Numbered from the stretch's first letter, positions 1-9,237 are shown. The stretch: DNA of 64,000 nucleotides from Marinobacter salinexigens (GCF_008370345.1 NZ_VTUU01000002.1:1-64000), one strand, 5' to 3'. The notes: generated from the letters alone by a model not told the origin. Made by a program: numbers and translations.

Positions 1-1
1 G

Positions 2-115
2 TTGAGACAATTACGGCGGCATATAAGTAACTATATTGAAGTCTTTTACAATCGTCAGCGGCTGCACAGTGGCCTGGGCTATCGGACTCCGCTAGAGTTC
101 GAAGAAATCAACTGA
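2..115 (+). pseudogene. IS3-family transposase (OrfB), C-terminal fragment cut by the window edge
   Basis: The first bases read as the last 37 codons of an IS3-family DDE transposase. The tail carries the usual [15 protein letters not shown] block followed by LEFEEIN and a stop. The body of the gene lies outside the window, so its integrity cannot be judged. The stop codon overlaps the start of the next reading frame (TGATG), so that frame begins inside the insertion sequence. Confidence 0.85.
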
Positions 116-945
116 TGGGGCGTGTCCAATTTATTGGGGGAAGTCCACTTCCATTGTGTCGGAATTCTATCCTCTCTATATTGCTTCAGACCAGAACGCC
201 AGATAAAATTAATTTGTGGATTTCAGAGGAGGCTTATCTTTTCGATCAGGGAATTTTAGATAGAGATCCTCTGAAAGATTTGTTGAATTCGTGCTCCGAA
301 AAGTTAAGGGATATTGTAAGTGTTCGTTGGGTCAATAATATCGGCCCTTATAGGAAGCTACTTCCAATATTAAGGGAAGCAGATTCAGGTGATATTATAG
401 TCACTGCGGATGATGATATTTTATATGGCAAGGATTGGCTTGGGATACTTTTAGATGGCTTTAAGTCAGATCCGTCATGCGCTGTTGCTGCCAGGGTGCG
501 CCGTGAAAAGGTTAATTTTTTTGGTAAGAAGACATCATACCTGCGTTGGGGGCTTGTAAGGGGAGATAGGATTCTTGATGATAACTATATAATTACATTT
601 GGTGGTGGGGCTGTCGTGACCCGTTCAATGTTTCTTGAAGATGATATTAGTGATGAAGAATATAAACGACTAGCACCGACCTCTGACGACTTATGGTATT
701 CGGAACTGTTGAAGCGGAATTTAGTCAAGGTTCGGGTCTTGAGTAGAGCCTTTGATGAGCTTGAGCTTGTTGATCATGAAGAAGGATTGATGCGTCAAAA
801 TTTGCCCGCAACAAAGAATTATCTTCATAAAATTAAAGTATGGCTTATAGATTATACGTTGGGTTATTTTGGATACTCTATGTGTAATAATGATCTTTCA
901 TATTCAAAAATAAAACTTTACTTTCGTGGTAAGAATAATGCTTAA
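115..945 (+). pseudogene. Glycosyltransferase truncated at its N-terminus by the IS
   Basis: The 276-residue frame resembles glycosyltransferases of the GT2-like type that begin with a strand such as VSLTTIPxR and continue 'LPLC.NSIL.LLQT..PDKI.LWIS'. It retains that second part (residues 12-37), a DDD acidic motif (TADDDI, about residue 100) and a late TSDDLWY motif. The first strand of the Rossmann fold is missing, and residues 1-10 are encoded by the insertion-sequence end. The reading frame survives only because the ATG overlaps the transposase stop. Base composition is AT-rich compared with the genes after 7842. I infer a broken or at best impaired gene. It converges on the minus-strand gene 11 bp downstream. 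Confidence 0.6.
123..147 (+). mobile_element. Probable right terminal end of the IS3-family element
   Basis: Just after the transposase stop lies TGTCCAATTTATTGGGGGA followed by AGTCCA. This has the form of the terminal repeat of many IS3-family elements, which end in a GTCC-AAT...TTGGGGG(A) block. The left end is outside the window, so the match between the two ends and the target duplication cannot be checked. The exact outer boundary is an estimate. Confidence 0.55.
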
Positions 946-955
946 GGTCTCTGTT

Positions 956-2173
956 TTAGGGTGCAATTGAACTCAGTATTTTAAGGTATTTTTTCTTTAC
1001 ATTTCTCCAGTGAAACTTCAGTAATACATGCTTTCTCAGTTCAATGATATCTTCTGGGTTGGTGTGCTTCATAATCTCAACTATTTTTTTTGAGAAAATA
1101 TCCTTATTTTGCGGCGTAGTTGTATATTTTTCCCGATATTTTTGGGGGATTATGTCATTGGCGGCCGGTATTTTTCCTATCAAAATGGGGCATCCAAAAC
1201 TCATCGCTTCTATTGTTACTAATCCTAGCCCTTCGGTTAAGCCGTTTTCAGAGCTGACAAATGGTGCGCAGAAGAGGCTTGCGTGCTTATAGTATTTTGG
1301 TAACTCTTCTTGTGGTAATGCGCCCATGAATTTAACTGAATTCGAAACTCCTAGCATTTTGCATTGTTTTTCCAAGTTTCTACGTTCCGGGCCATCGCCT
1401 ACAATTACTAGCTCTAAACTCGGAAGGGTCTCGAGAAGGAAAGGCAATACATCTATAAGATGGTGTAGGCCTTTTAATTTTACCAACCGACCTACAAATA
1501 GAATTTGATTCGAGGAACGTAGTCCCGGGTTTGGACTGGCATCTTTGTTGTTGAATCCGAACCCCATTGGTGCGACATAGGTTGAGGTATCTGGCGAGCC
1601 CAGCTGGGAAGCGATTGCTTTCATGGGGGTGCTGACAACGGTCATAGCCGCGGCGGTGGATATTGCTTTTCTCTTTAGTTTCGTCCCCAGCTTTCCTCTC
1701 AAGCTATAAATATCTCCTCCGTGAGATGTTAAAAGTATCGGAGGCAGGCCCATAAATGCCGATAATAATGAAAGAACAAGCCCCTGAGGGATGATCCAGT
1801 GGCAATGGATTACGTTAGGGGTTGTCTTTTTGATTAGCTTGCGTGTGTTTATAGCCATTGATAGGAGGAAAGACGGAACCAGGAACCATTTCAATGGATG
1901 GCGTTTGAGGTTGCTGAGGATTCCTCCACCATAGACCAAAGTTTCAAGTTTGGCTGGTGCGTAAGAAAAGCGTTTGATGGTGATCGGTCCAAACTGTTCT
2001 TCGCTTTTAGCTCCTGGCGACCTTGATGTTATAACAGTGATGTCATACTCACCTGATAGCTCTGTGCAGAGACGCAGGACAAAGTTTGGTTCGTAGTCAT
2101 CCTTCCACCGGGGAAAAGTTGAAGCTAAAACCAAAAGTTTAGGTTTTCCTTTGCGGTAGATGGCTGGGGGCAT
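956..2173 (-). CDS. Glycosyltransferase family 4
   Basis: This 405-residue protein has the two-Rossmann layout of GT4 enzymes. The N-terminal half carries KLLVLASTFPRWKDDYEPNFV and a VIHCHW strand. The C-terminal half has the donor-binding region with ILFVGRLVKLKGLHHLI and ENGLTEGLGLVTIEAM, the EX7E-like motif. It probably transfers a sugar from a nucleotide donor to a lipid-linked glycan on the cytoplasmic face of the membrane. It is the only minus-strand gene seen in the window and is AT-rich. It faces the truncated glycosyltransferase end to end and diverges from wzx, which suggests the block was assembled by recombination. Acceptor and donor cannot be told from sequence. Confidence 0.85.
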   Translation of the reverse strand: MPPAIYRKGKPKLLVLASTFPRWKDDYEPNFVLRLCTELSGEYDITVITSRSPGAKSEEQFGPITIKRFSYAPAKLETLVYGGGILSNLKRHPLKWFLVPSFLLSMAINTRKLIKKTTPNVIHCHWIIPQGLVLSLLSAFMGLPPILLTSHGGDIYSLRGKLGTKLKRKAISTAAAMTVVSTPMKAIASQLGSPDTSTYVAPMGFGFNNKDASPNPGLRSSNQILFVGRLVKLKGLHHLIDVLPFLLETLPSLELVIVGDGPERRNLEKQCKMLGVSNSVKFMGALPQEELPKYYKHASLFCAPFVSSENGLTEGLGLVTIEAMSFGCPILIGKIPAANDIIPQKYREKYTTTPQNKDIFSKKIVEIMKHTNPEDIIELRKHVLLKFHWRNVKKKYLKILSSIAP

Positions 2174-2580
2174 TGGGTCATGACAGCGTGCTTGATTGTA
2201 GAAGTGGAAGGGTAGAGCAGAAGTCGCATGTTGTCGAGGGATTGGATTGATATTGCACTGGTGACCCTGGCCAGGTATGAGGTAGAGCCAGAGATGGAAA
2301 AATCTGGCTCCAGTGTATTATATTTTGCCTAGAAATTGCATCGAATACATGGGGGCTCCGGGCCTAGTATAGGTTTGGAAAGGAAATTAGCGATAGCTAG
2401 GCCATCCATGTGTTATCGTTCTCTGGGGCCAGTAGTTGGTAATTTTTTAACTGCCCCATTTGGTTCTTATTGAAATAAAAATGGGGCAGTTAAACGCAGA
2501 TGGCTGTTTATAGAAGGCGCCCGCGTTAAGCACTCGCTGGTTAGTGAATTCAACATTTAATCCGTCACCGAGCCAACAGT
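2174..2580. other. 407-bp divergent intergenic region with two inverted repeats
   Basis: No convincing gene lies between the GT4 gene and wzx. Two inverted repeats are visible. The first has arms GAGCCAGA at 2285-2292 and TCTGGCTC at 2303-2310. The second is a perfect 16-bp pair at 2446-2461 and 2479-2494. The region should hold promoters for both divergent genes. A weak sigma70-like pair (TTGCAC, 17 bp, TATGAG, near 2251-2279) can be proposed but is not strong. Confidence 0.5.
2446..2494. repeat. Perfect 16-bp inverted repeat
   Basis: The left arm TTTAACTGCCCCATTT (2446-2461) is the exact reverse complement of the right arm at 2479-2494, with a 17-nt loop. Neither strand has the T-run that would follow the stem in an intrinsic terminator. 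It could be an operator, a cruciform-forming site or a relic of a mobile element end. Confidence 0.7.
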
Positions 2581-4089
2581 TTGTCAAATTCCAGAAATCA
2601 GGACCAACTCTTTCGCGTAGATCACCTCAAGGTCGATATAGAAGAGCGTGCCGTTAGGGGCGCGAGCATCATGTTTGTTGCTCAAGCCATCAAACTGGCT
2701 CTTCAGTTAGGGGCTTTAGCAATTTTGGCTCGCCTGCTGGAGCCAACAGATTTTGGTTTGGTAGCGATGGTGACAGTTTTCACCAATCTGGGGCTGCAAA
2801 TGATGGAGGGCGGATTGGCGATGGCCGTGATCCAGAGAGAGCAAATCACTCACGCCCAAGTATCCAATTTGTTCTGGGTGAATAGCGCGCTGGGCGCTGG
2901 TTTGTGCCTTCTGGGTATCGTCATTTCTCCTTTGGTAGCGGGTATTTACGCTGAACCTCGACTGATGCCAATAATGGCTGTAATGAGTCTGACCTTTCTG
3001 ATAGGAGCGCTCTCTGTCCAACATGATGCTTTGCTCCGCAGGCAAATGCGATTCACAGCAATCTCGATCATTGACATAGTATCGATGACTGCTGGCGTAG
3101 TAGCCGGTATTGCCTCAGCTATCGGCGGGCTTCAGTATTGGGCGTTGGTTATTAGTCCGATTGCGATGCTTTTGACAAAGACTACAATGCGCTGGATTAG
3201 TGCGCGATGGTTGCCATCGGCGATAAGTCGAAGTTCGGATGTGCGACCACTTCTTGACTTTGGTGCGAATTTAACCGGGGCTAACTTTATTGGGTATATG
3301 GCGACAAATGTAACGGCCTTTGCAGTTGGATACATTGGTGGGCCACAAGCACTGGGTTTTTACAACCGTGCCAGCATATTAACAGCTATACCGTCGTCTC
3401 AGCTATTGCCGCCGGTAATGAGTGTGATGCAGTCAATGCTAACAAGGGTAAAGGATGAGCCAGAAAAATTAAAAAATGCTGCACGATCATTGATGACCAA
3501 AATAGCTATGGCAACTATGCTGGTCACGATAACGATGTTTGTAACGGCCGATTGGATTGTGGAATTGTTTCTCGGTGATGGCTGGACTGGTGCTATAGAA
3601 ATATTTCGTGTTTTGGCCATTTCTACAATAGTCACTCCAATAACCACATTTACTGCAGTAATCATGGTTGCTGTTGGCGAGGCGAGAGCTTTGATGCGCT
3701 GGAAAGCTATAACTCTTGCTATTTTGGCAGTCTCGATAGGCTTTGGAATGTTTTGGGGCGTCATGGGCGTAGTGTTGGCACACTGTGTTTCTGGGATTTT
3801 TATACGAATGCCCGGGTTCTTAGTGTATTCGAGTAGGTATCAGCCAATAACGGCAAAAGATTTTTTTAAATCACTCTATCCTGTTTTCCTGAGTTCCATG
3901 CTAACTGTTTCAGTGGCTATGGTTGTGAGGGGGTTTTTGGTTTTTCAAGATGAGTTAATATCAATTTTTATGTATTCGTTGATTATTTTTGTTCTTTATT
4001 TTTTGAGTTTGTCTATGTTTTCAGGTACAAGGCTTGAAATTGAAAAGATCATATTTTTATTTAAAAATATTTTTTTAAAATATTTATAG
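2581..4089 (+). CDS. wzx: Wzx-type flippase, polysaccharide transporter (PST) family
   Basis: The 502-residue protein is very hydrophobic, with about 12-14 predicted membrane spans. It has the N-terminal signature of PST-family lipid-linked oligosaccharide flippases (AVRGASIMFVAQAIKLALQL, then ILARLLEPTDFGLVAM). It probably flips undecaprenyl-linked repeat units across the inner membrane. The start is TTG at 2581. The first ATG (residue 30) would remove part of the first membrane span, and no good ribosome site is visible, so the start is uncertain. Phosphoesterase, pyruvyltransferase and GT2 genes follow co-directionally. A second, unrelated-looking Wzx lies at 62617, so two Wzx-dependent systems flank the ABC capsule locus. 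Confidence 0.85.
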   Translation: MSNSRNQDQLFRVDHLKVDIEERAVRGASIMFVAQAIKLALQLGALAILARLLEPTDFGLVAMVTVFTNLGLQMMEGGLAMAVIQREQITHAQVSNLFWVNSALGAGLCLLGIVISPLVAGIYAEPRLMPIMAVMSLTFLIGALSVQHDALLRRQMRFTAISIIDIVSMTAGVVAGIASAIGGLQYWALVISPIAMLLTKTTMRWISARWLPSAISRSSDVRPLLDFGANLTGANFIGYMATNVTAFAVGYIGGPQALGFYNRASILTAIPSSQLLPPVMSVMQSMLTRVKDEPEKLKNAARSLMTKIAMATMLVTITMFVTADWIVELFLGDGWTGAIEIFRVLAISTIVTPITTFTAVIMVAVGEARALMRWKAITLAILAVSIGFGMFWGVMGVVLAHCVSGIFIRMPGFLVYSSRYQPITAKDFFKSLYPVFLSSMLTVSVAMVVRGFLVFQDELISIFMYSLIIFVLYFLSLSMFSGTRLEIEKIIFLFKNIFLKYL

Positions 4090-4105
4090 TGTCGTGAGCT
4101 GAGTT

Positions 4106-5593
4106 ATGAAGTTGCTTGTAATTGGGATAGATGGCGGGACAAAGGAAATTATTGACGGAATGCCTATGCCGTTTACACAATCCTTGTTTTTGGGGGCAGC
4201 GTCCGAGCATCTAGAAGAGGACCTTATTAGTAGAGGGTGGGCAGAAGCGCTGACTGGAGAGCACGCTTCTACCAATAAAGGCTTTTATCTTATGCCGTGC
4301 GCGGATGGAAGTTATGATTTTTCTGCTTCATACTCCAAGTCGGAGATGGTATCGGCCAGTTCAAATAAACCTATTTGGGATCTTTTGAATGAAAATGGAG
4401 TTTCAGTCGGTATAGTTAATGTTCCTACCACTGGTCCCGCAGATGAAGTCAGCGGATTTATAATTGCTGGCGGGGGCGGCGGGGTAAAAGCCGGAGGGGG
4501 TGTGCCAGATGGCATGGTTTATCCTCCGAGCTATAAAAAGATATTAGAAAACAACCGCTACGTCTTCGATGTTAGACTCCCAGGAGGAGAAGATACGGTC
4601 TCAGGTTTTCTAAGAAAAATTAGTGAAGCTGAAGAAGTACAAAAGAATACATTTGTACAGTTGGCTAAGCAGGAAAAACCGGAATTTGGTTTTCACTGCT
4701 TTCGGATTACGACAGAGGTTCAATATCTTGCTCGGTACGAAATAAAAAGATGTATAGAGGCATTCTCCGATTGTCGGGCTAAAGGGTTAGAATTCGAACC
4801 TGATAATGAAATTCAAAGGGAATTAGTGAATCACTATAGGAAGTTGGATGAGTCCATTAAGTTCATATTTCGGGAGTTGGATCCTGAGAGCTATATTATT
4901 ATTGGGGATCATAGTACCGCTCTTTTTGAATATGAGGGAAACATAGATGTTTGGCTTAGTGAAAAAGGGTACTTAAAAGTTCTATCGCCAGTCGAGGCCT
5001 TTATTCGTAAAGGCTTTCGTTTTTTAAAGCGTAAGGCTTTGCTAGCTTTAGGTGGTAAGAATCCACCAAAAGCAAGCCTGATTAGGCGCCCAATTACGAG
5101 CTTTTCGAAGAATAAAACTCTTGCATTTGGGACTTTTTACGATACCGGTAATTTTGCCGGAATATTTATCAATGATAGTGATCGATTCGGTGGCCCAGTT
5201 AAAGGTTTGAAAGCTACAAAATCTATAGTTGATAATATATGTAAAGAGTTTAACTCGGATCCGGTATCGATAGAGTACGGCTTGATAGCTAAGCCATACA
5301 GAGAGGTGCATGAGAACGCGAGATTTCAGCATCTGATGCCTGACATAAAAATTCACAAGCCAGATTCTATATACTTTTCTTCGAGAAGATGGAAATTCAT
5401 AACTGACAACCCAAATCTGAAGGCGTTGAGCGAAAGCTTGGCGGGAGTTCGATACCCTTATTCAGGAGTTAAAGGAAGCGATCCGCTCTTCGTATGCAGT
5501 AAAAATCTCGAACAGTTGATTCACGAAGGCGACCCCAATGATTTGAGGCTTGCTTATCGAATAATTTCAAGATTCTTTATTCAGGCGAATTGA
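4106..5593 (+). CDS. Alkaline-phosphatase-superfamily phosphodiesterase-like protein
   Basis: The 495-residue protein starts MKLLVIGIDGGT, the first metal-ligand strand of the type I phosphodiesterase/nucleotide pyrophosphatase branch of the AlkP superfamily. A later IIIGDHST motif (about residues 265-271) matches the second metal-binding DH pair. The catalytic Ser/Thr position is less clear, with candidates near the EALTGEHAST segment. No signal peptide is seen, so it probably acts in the cytoplasm. Such proteins occur in glycan clusters, where they may transfer or remove phosphate-linked groups. The exact reaction is unknown. It lies 16 bp after wzx and abuts the pyruvyltransferase gene, consistent with one operon. 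AT-rich. Confidence 0.7.
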   Translation: MKLLVIGIDGGTKEIIDGMPMPFTQSLFLGAASEHLEEDLISRGWAEALTGEHASTNKGFYLMPCADGSYDFSASYSKSEMVSASSNKPIWDLLNENGVSVGIVNVPTTGPADEVSGFIIAGGGGGVKAGGGVPDGMVYPPSYKKILENNRYVFDVRLPGGEDTVSGFLRKISEAEEVQKNTFVQLAKQEKPEFGFHCFRITTEVQYLARYEIKRCIEAFSDCRAKGLEFEPDNEIQRELVNHYRKLDESIKFIFRELDPESYIIIGDHSTALFEYEGNIDVWLSEKGYLKVLSPVEAFIRKGFRFLKRKALLALGGKNPPKASLIRRPITSFSKNKTLAFGTFYDTGNFAGIFINDSDRFGGPVKGLKATKSIVDNICKEFNSDPVSIEYGLIAKPYREVHENARFQHLMPDIKIHKPDSIYFSSRRWKFITDNPNLKALSESLAGVRYPYSGVKGSDPLFVCSKNLEQLIHEGDPNDLRLAYRIISRFFIQAN

Positions 5594-6739
5594 ATGGTTG
5601 GGCTAAACGTCTCTATCCTCACGCAACCCTTAGGCCACAATTATGGGGGACTCCTGCAAGCCTGGGCCCTACAGACCTATCTTGAGAAAATAGGTTGCGA
5701 GGTAGAGATCCTTGATAGGCGCGTCGAAAGTGTCGGGTGGAATTCGCTGAAAGTGCATCTGCTAAATCTTGCGAGGCTGATGCTGGGCAGAATTAAATCC
5801 TTACCGTCAGAACGGCGGCAGGCATGGGCTTGGGCAGAACTGGCCGCGTTTCGTGACCACCAGTTGAAGATGTCGCCGAGAATAGTCAGCGAACATAAGG
5901 TTCGGGAATACTATCGCGAGCGAAATTTCGATGTGTTCGTAGTTGGAAGTGATCAGGTTTGGAGACCCCGCTATTCTCCAAGCATCCTGAATTTTTATCT
6001 TGATTTTCTAGATGATATAAGGTGCCCGGCGAAGCGAATTGCTTATGCCGCGTCCTTCGGGGTGGATAACTGGGAATACTCCCCAAAACTGACTGGAAAA
6101 TGTAAGAATCTGGCGAGAAAGTTTGACGCAATATCTGTGCGAGAAAACTCGGGAGTCGATTTGTGTCAGGATAAGTTGGGTGTTTCTGCGCAATGTGTCG
6201 CGGATCCGACATTTTTACTCGAGCGTGCGGAGTATGAGTCCTTGATTAGTAAGTGTGAATCGTACTCTAACCCAGGTCGCGTGCTTTCTTACGTGTTGGA
6301 TCCAGCGCCAGAGAAGCGTTCAATAGCCCGCGATGTCGGGCGTCTACTCGGGTCAGAAGTATTCTCTATCAAGCCAGAGTATTCTGTTACCGACGTACGG
6401 GCTAAAGATCTATTAAAATGCCGCTTCCCCGGTGTGGAGCGTTGGCTCTTGGCTTTTCGTGATGCCCGTTTTGTTGTAACAGACTCCTTTCATGGAACCA
6501 TATTCTCAATCCTCTTCAACAAGCCCTTTATTACGGTCGGAAACTCGACAAGAGGACTGGCGCGTTTTGAGTCGCTTCTGTCGCAGTTTGGGTTAGTTGA
6601 GCGGCTGGTTGAGTCTCCAACCGAAATACCGTTGGGGCTAGTGCAGAGACAAATTGATTGGGAGGCTGTAAATGATAAGAGGGAAGAACTCTCCACTGCT
6701 GGGCGTTTATTTCTACGTACTCAACTTCTAGGTCACTGA
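5594..6739 (+). CDS. Polysaccharide pyruvyl transferase family protein
   Basis: The 381-residue protein matches the polysaccharide pyruvyltransferase family (CsaB/WcaK type). Near the N-terminus it has the GGLLQAWALQTYL segment, then VGSDQVWRPRY around residues 117-127, and near the C-terminus VVTDSFHGTIFSILF. Members transfer pyruvate from phosphoenolpyruvate to a sugar, forming an acidic ketal, though many relatives have unproved activities. The ATG follows directly on the stop of the preceding gene, which suggests translational coupling. It probably decorates the glycan flipped by the upstream Wzx. GC content rises here relative to the preceding genes. Confidence 0.8.
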   Translation: MVGLNVSILTQPLGHNYGGLLQAWALQTYLEKIGCEVEILDRRVESVGWNSLKVHLLNLARLMLGRIKSLPSERRQAWAWAELAAFRDHQLKMSPRIVSEHKVREYYRERNFDVFVVGSDQVWRPRYSPSILNFYLDFLDDIRCPAKRIAYAASFGVDNWEYSPKLTGKCKNLARKFDAISVRENSGVDLCQDKLGVSAQCVADPTFLLERAEYESLISKCESYSNPGRVLSYVLDPAPEKRSIARDVGRLLGSEVFSIKPEYSVTDVRAKDLLKCRFPGVERWLLAFRDARFVVTDSFHGTIFSILFNKPFITVGNSTRGLARFESLLSQFGLVERLVESPTEIPLGLVQRQIDWEAVNDKREELSTAGRLFLRTQLLGH

Positions 6740-6743
6740 TTGA

Positions 6744-7736
6744 ATGTCTTTCTCCCCCCAAATTTCGGTCATCGTCCCGGTGTTCAATGCTGGTGCACAG
6801 CTAGTTCCAAGTATTGAGTCACTGCTCAAGCAGAGTTTGGCCGACATCGAGATCATTATAGTTAACGATGCTTCGACAGATAGCTCCGCCTCTGTGATTG
6901 ATAAACTGGCTGAAGATAATGCAAATATTTTGCCGGTGCACTTATCTGTTAACAAGGGAGTCCATGAGGCGAGACTGGCTGGGCTAGCGAAATCGTCTGC
7001 GCCATGGATCGGCTTTCTTGATGCAGACGACTTTGCAAAGCCCGGCATGTTTGAAACGCTGTTATCGTCCGCAGTCGATTACGACGTCGATATCGTCGTT
7101 TGTGGGTCTAACAGAGTGACGTCTCAGCGAAAGATTATCGCACCAAAGGTACGCTTTCGGCGTTCGGAAAAGGTTTTAGTCAACACCTTTGATCGGTTTT
7201 GTGCATACGAGTTTGGTAGCGGAATGCTATGGAATAAGCTTTTTAAGCGCTCAATTATAGAGCCTTGGTTCGATTTGCATTTTCCGTGGCGGCAGAGTAT
7301 CAATGAAGACCTGTTGATGAATATCGGGTGTTTTTACCAGGCTAAGTCCGTATATTTATGTAAAGAGGTGCTGCATGACTATGTCCTTCATGAGTCGAGT
7401 GCCACCGCCAATATCCCAATTTCTAAGGCCTACGTGAATACATATCGTGCTGCAGCATTAGCTATTAGCAATTTTTCAGGGCTAGGTGATGATACGCTCT
7501 CAAAAATTATTGATATGTATCGAATTCAGCTTTCTTGGCGTTGTTACCAGGTCGATAATGCGGCTTTGATCCTCTCGTATGAAAAGGAGCTGCGGGAAGC
7601 GACAGATGTGATCAATGATGTGTTTCCCGCAGCGTTGGCCCTTCTTGCCGCTAGACCCAGGCCTCCTGTTGTTAACGTTGAGCTAGCGTTGAAATCTCTC
7701 TTTCATAGATGTCTCACTGCAGTAGGTCTGCGCTGA
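6744..7736 (+). CDS. Glycosyltransferase family 2 (GT-A)
   Basis: The 330-residue protein opens with the classic GT2 fold, ISVIVPVFNAGAQLVPSIESLL, followed by IIIVNDASTDSS and the DxD-containing strand WIGFLDADDF (about residues 91-100). A later SINEDLLMN segment fits the second acidic site of this family. It should transfer a sugar from a nucleotide donor at the inner membrane. It starts 4 bp after the pyruvyltransferase gene and is the last gene of this block. No clear terminator follows, but a weak stem (7783-7809) lies in the 105-bp gap. Confidence 0.9.
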   Translation: MSFSPQISVIVPVFNAGAQLVPSIESLLKQSLADIEIIIVNDASTDSSASVIDKLAEDNANILPVHLSVNKGVHEARLAGLAKSSAPWIGFLDADDFAKPGMFETLLSSAVDYDVDIVVCGSNRVTSQRKIIAPKVRFRRSEKVLVNTFDRFCAYEFGSGMLWNKLFKRSIIEPWFDLHFPWRQSINEDLLMNIGCFYQAKSVYLCKEVLHDYVLHESSATANIPISKAYVNTYRAAALAISNFSGLGDDTLSKIIDMYRIQLSWRCYQVDNAALILSYEKELREATDVINDVFPAALALLAARPRPPVVNVELALKSLFHRCLTAVGLR

Positions 7737-7841
7737 CTCCAGTTAGCTGGATAGCGACGGTTTGGCTGAATTGGGGGGGGCGTAACCTGCGATTTGGGAC
7801 GGTAGGTTAATATTGGTGTTAATAAAAACGGAGAGCCCTCA

Positions 7842-9203
7842 ATGAAACTAACCTTCCTAGGCGGCACAGGCACCGTAACAGGCTCCCGCTACCTCCTATC
7901 AAACCAAAAGCACCGCCTCCTCATCGACTGCGGCATGTACCAGGGCGTGAAAACCCTGCGTCGTCGTAACTGGGCAAAGTTCCCGGTAGAGCCTTCCAGT
8001 ATTGAAGCCGTAGTCCTCACCCATGCCCATATTGACCACTCCGGCTATCTCCCTGCTTTGGTCAAAAACGGGTTCAAGGGCAAGATATATTGCACCAAAG
8101 CCACCCATGAACTCTGTAGGGTTTTGTTGCCGGATGCCGGTTTTCTTCAGGAAGAGGATGCCAAGTATGCGTCTCGCAAGAAATTTTCGAAACACGCAAA
8201 TCCTGAACCGTTGTTTACCGAGAAAGATGCCTGGGAGGCGCTCAAGCATTTTGAGTCGCTTCACTACCACGAGACGTTTGAGCCCGTTCATGGGTTTGAG
8301 GTGAGTTTCACGCCGGCCGGTCACATTCTCGGCTCTTCCTGTGTTCACGTGTCGGAAAAGAGTTCTGGCAGAACCGTCGTCTTTAGCGGCGACGTGGGTC
8401 GGCAGTCGGACATCATTATGCGTAATCCGGAGCCGATTGATCATGCGGATGTCTTGGTGTGCGAATCAACCTACGGTGATCGTGCCCATGGGGAAAGTGA
8501 TCCGGAAGGGGAGCTGGAAAAGATCATCACAGATACCGCCGGGCGTGGCGGTATTGTGCTGATTCCTGCCTTTGCCGTGGGGCGTGCTCAGATGTTGTTG
8601 TATGTGGTCCATAAATTAATGGCTGATGGGCGCATTCCGAAGATGCCAGTATTCCTCAACAGCCCGATGGCGATCAAGGCGACGGAGATTTTCTGTAAAC
8701 ATCACAAAGAGCACAGGCTCAGTCGTGCGGATTGCAACCTGATTGATGAAAAAACGGAGTTTGTTCGTACCGTCGATGAGTCTATCGAGCTTGGTGCTGT
8801 GCGCTATCCCTGCATCATCATCTCTGCCAGTGGCATGGCCTCAGGCGGTCGGGTACTCCATCATTTGAAAGCCTTGTTGCCCAATCCCAGGAACAGTGTT
8901 GTGTTTGCCGGATTTCAGGCGCCGGGTACCCGGGGTGATGCCCTGGTTCACGGTGTCGATTCGGTCAAGATTCACGGCGAGTACTGGCCGGTGAAGGCGG
9001 AGGTCCATAATCTCGATTCCATGTCTGCCCATGGTGACTATCGGGAAATTCTGGCGTGGCTGGAGCAGGGCAAATTGAAGCCAGGGAAAGTGTACGTTAC
9101 CCATGGTGAGCCGGTAGCCAGCGATGTAATGAGGCACCGTATTACTGAGAAGTTCGGTTGGGATGCGGAAGTGCCGGAGCTGTTTGCCGAAGTTGAGATA
9201 TAA
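7842..9203 (+). CDS. MBL-fold beta-CASP nuclease-like protein
   Basis: The 453-residue protein is a complete metallo-beta-lactamase/beta-CASP protein of the RNA-processing exonuclease type. It starts with TFLGGTGTVTGSRYLL and has the zinc motif THAHIDHSGY (H61, H63, D65, H66). GHILGSSCV, FSGDVG, CESTYGDR, SASGMASGGR and the C-terminal VTHGEP follow. Family members are RNases (CPSF-73/YSH1-like in bacteria), and some are of unknown substrate. Start ATG 7842 has an upstream GGAGAG ribosome site. GC-rich composition and length are normal for the family. It looks like backbone sequence rather than part of the glycan locus. A strong hairpin follows its stop. Confidence 0.88.
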   Translation: MKLTFLGGTGTVTGSRYLLSNQKHRLLIDCGMYQGVKTLRRRNWAKFPVEPSSIEAVVLTHAHIDHSGYLPALVKNGFKGKIYCTKATHELCRVLLPDAGFLQEEDAKYASRKKFSKHANPEPLFTEKDAWEALKHFESLHYHETFEPVHGFEVSFTPAGHILGSSCVHVSEKSSGRTVVFSGDVGRQSDIIMRNPEPIDHADVLVCESTYGDRAHGESDPEGELEKIITDTAGRGGIVLIPAFAVGRAQMLLYVVHKLMADGRIPKMPVFLNSPMAIKATEIFCKHHKEHRLSRADCNLIDEKTEFVRTVDESIELGAVRYPCIIISASGMASGGRVLHHLKALLPNPRNSVVFAGFQAPGTRGDALVHGVDSVKIHGEYWPVKAEVHNLDSMSAHGDYREILAWLEQGKLKPGKVYVTHGEPVASDVMRHRITEKFGWDAEVPELFAEVEI

Positions 9204-9210
9204 CTCAGGC

Positions 9211-9237
9211 GCTGGCTAAAAATTCTCTTTAGCCAGC
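9211..9237 (+). terminator. Hairpin after the MBL gene
   Basis: GCTGGCTAAA (9211-9220) pairs perfectly with TTTAGCCAGC (9228-9237) around a 7-nt loop, 8 bp after the MBL stop. No T-run follows the stem, so it may end or protect the transcript rather than act as a classical intrinsic terminator. Confidence 0.5.

Noticed and set aside
7773..7780. Run of eight G as a possible phase-variation tract
   Set aside because: It is short, intergenic and not placed between promoter elements that I can identify.
7783..7809. Weak stem TAACCTGC/GTAGGTTA as a terminator after the GT2 gene
   Set aside because: It needs a G-U pair, has an 11-nt loop and no T-run, so it is too weak to call.
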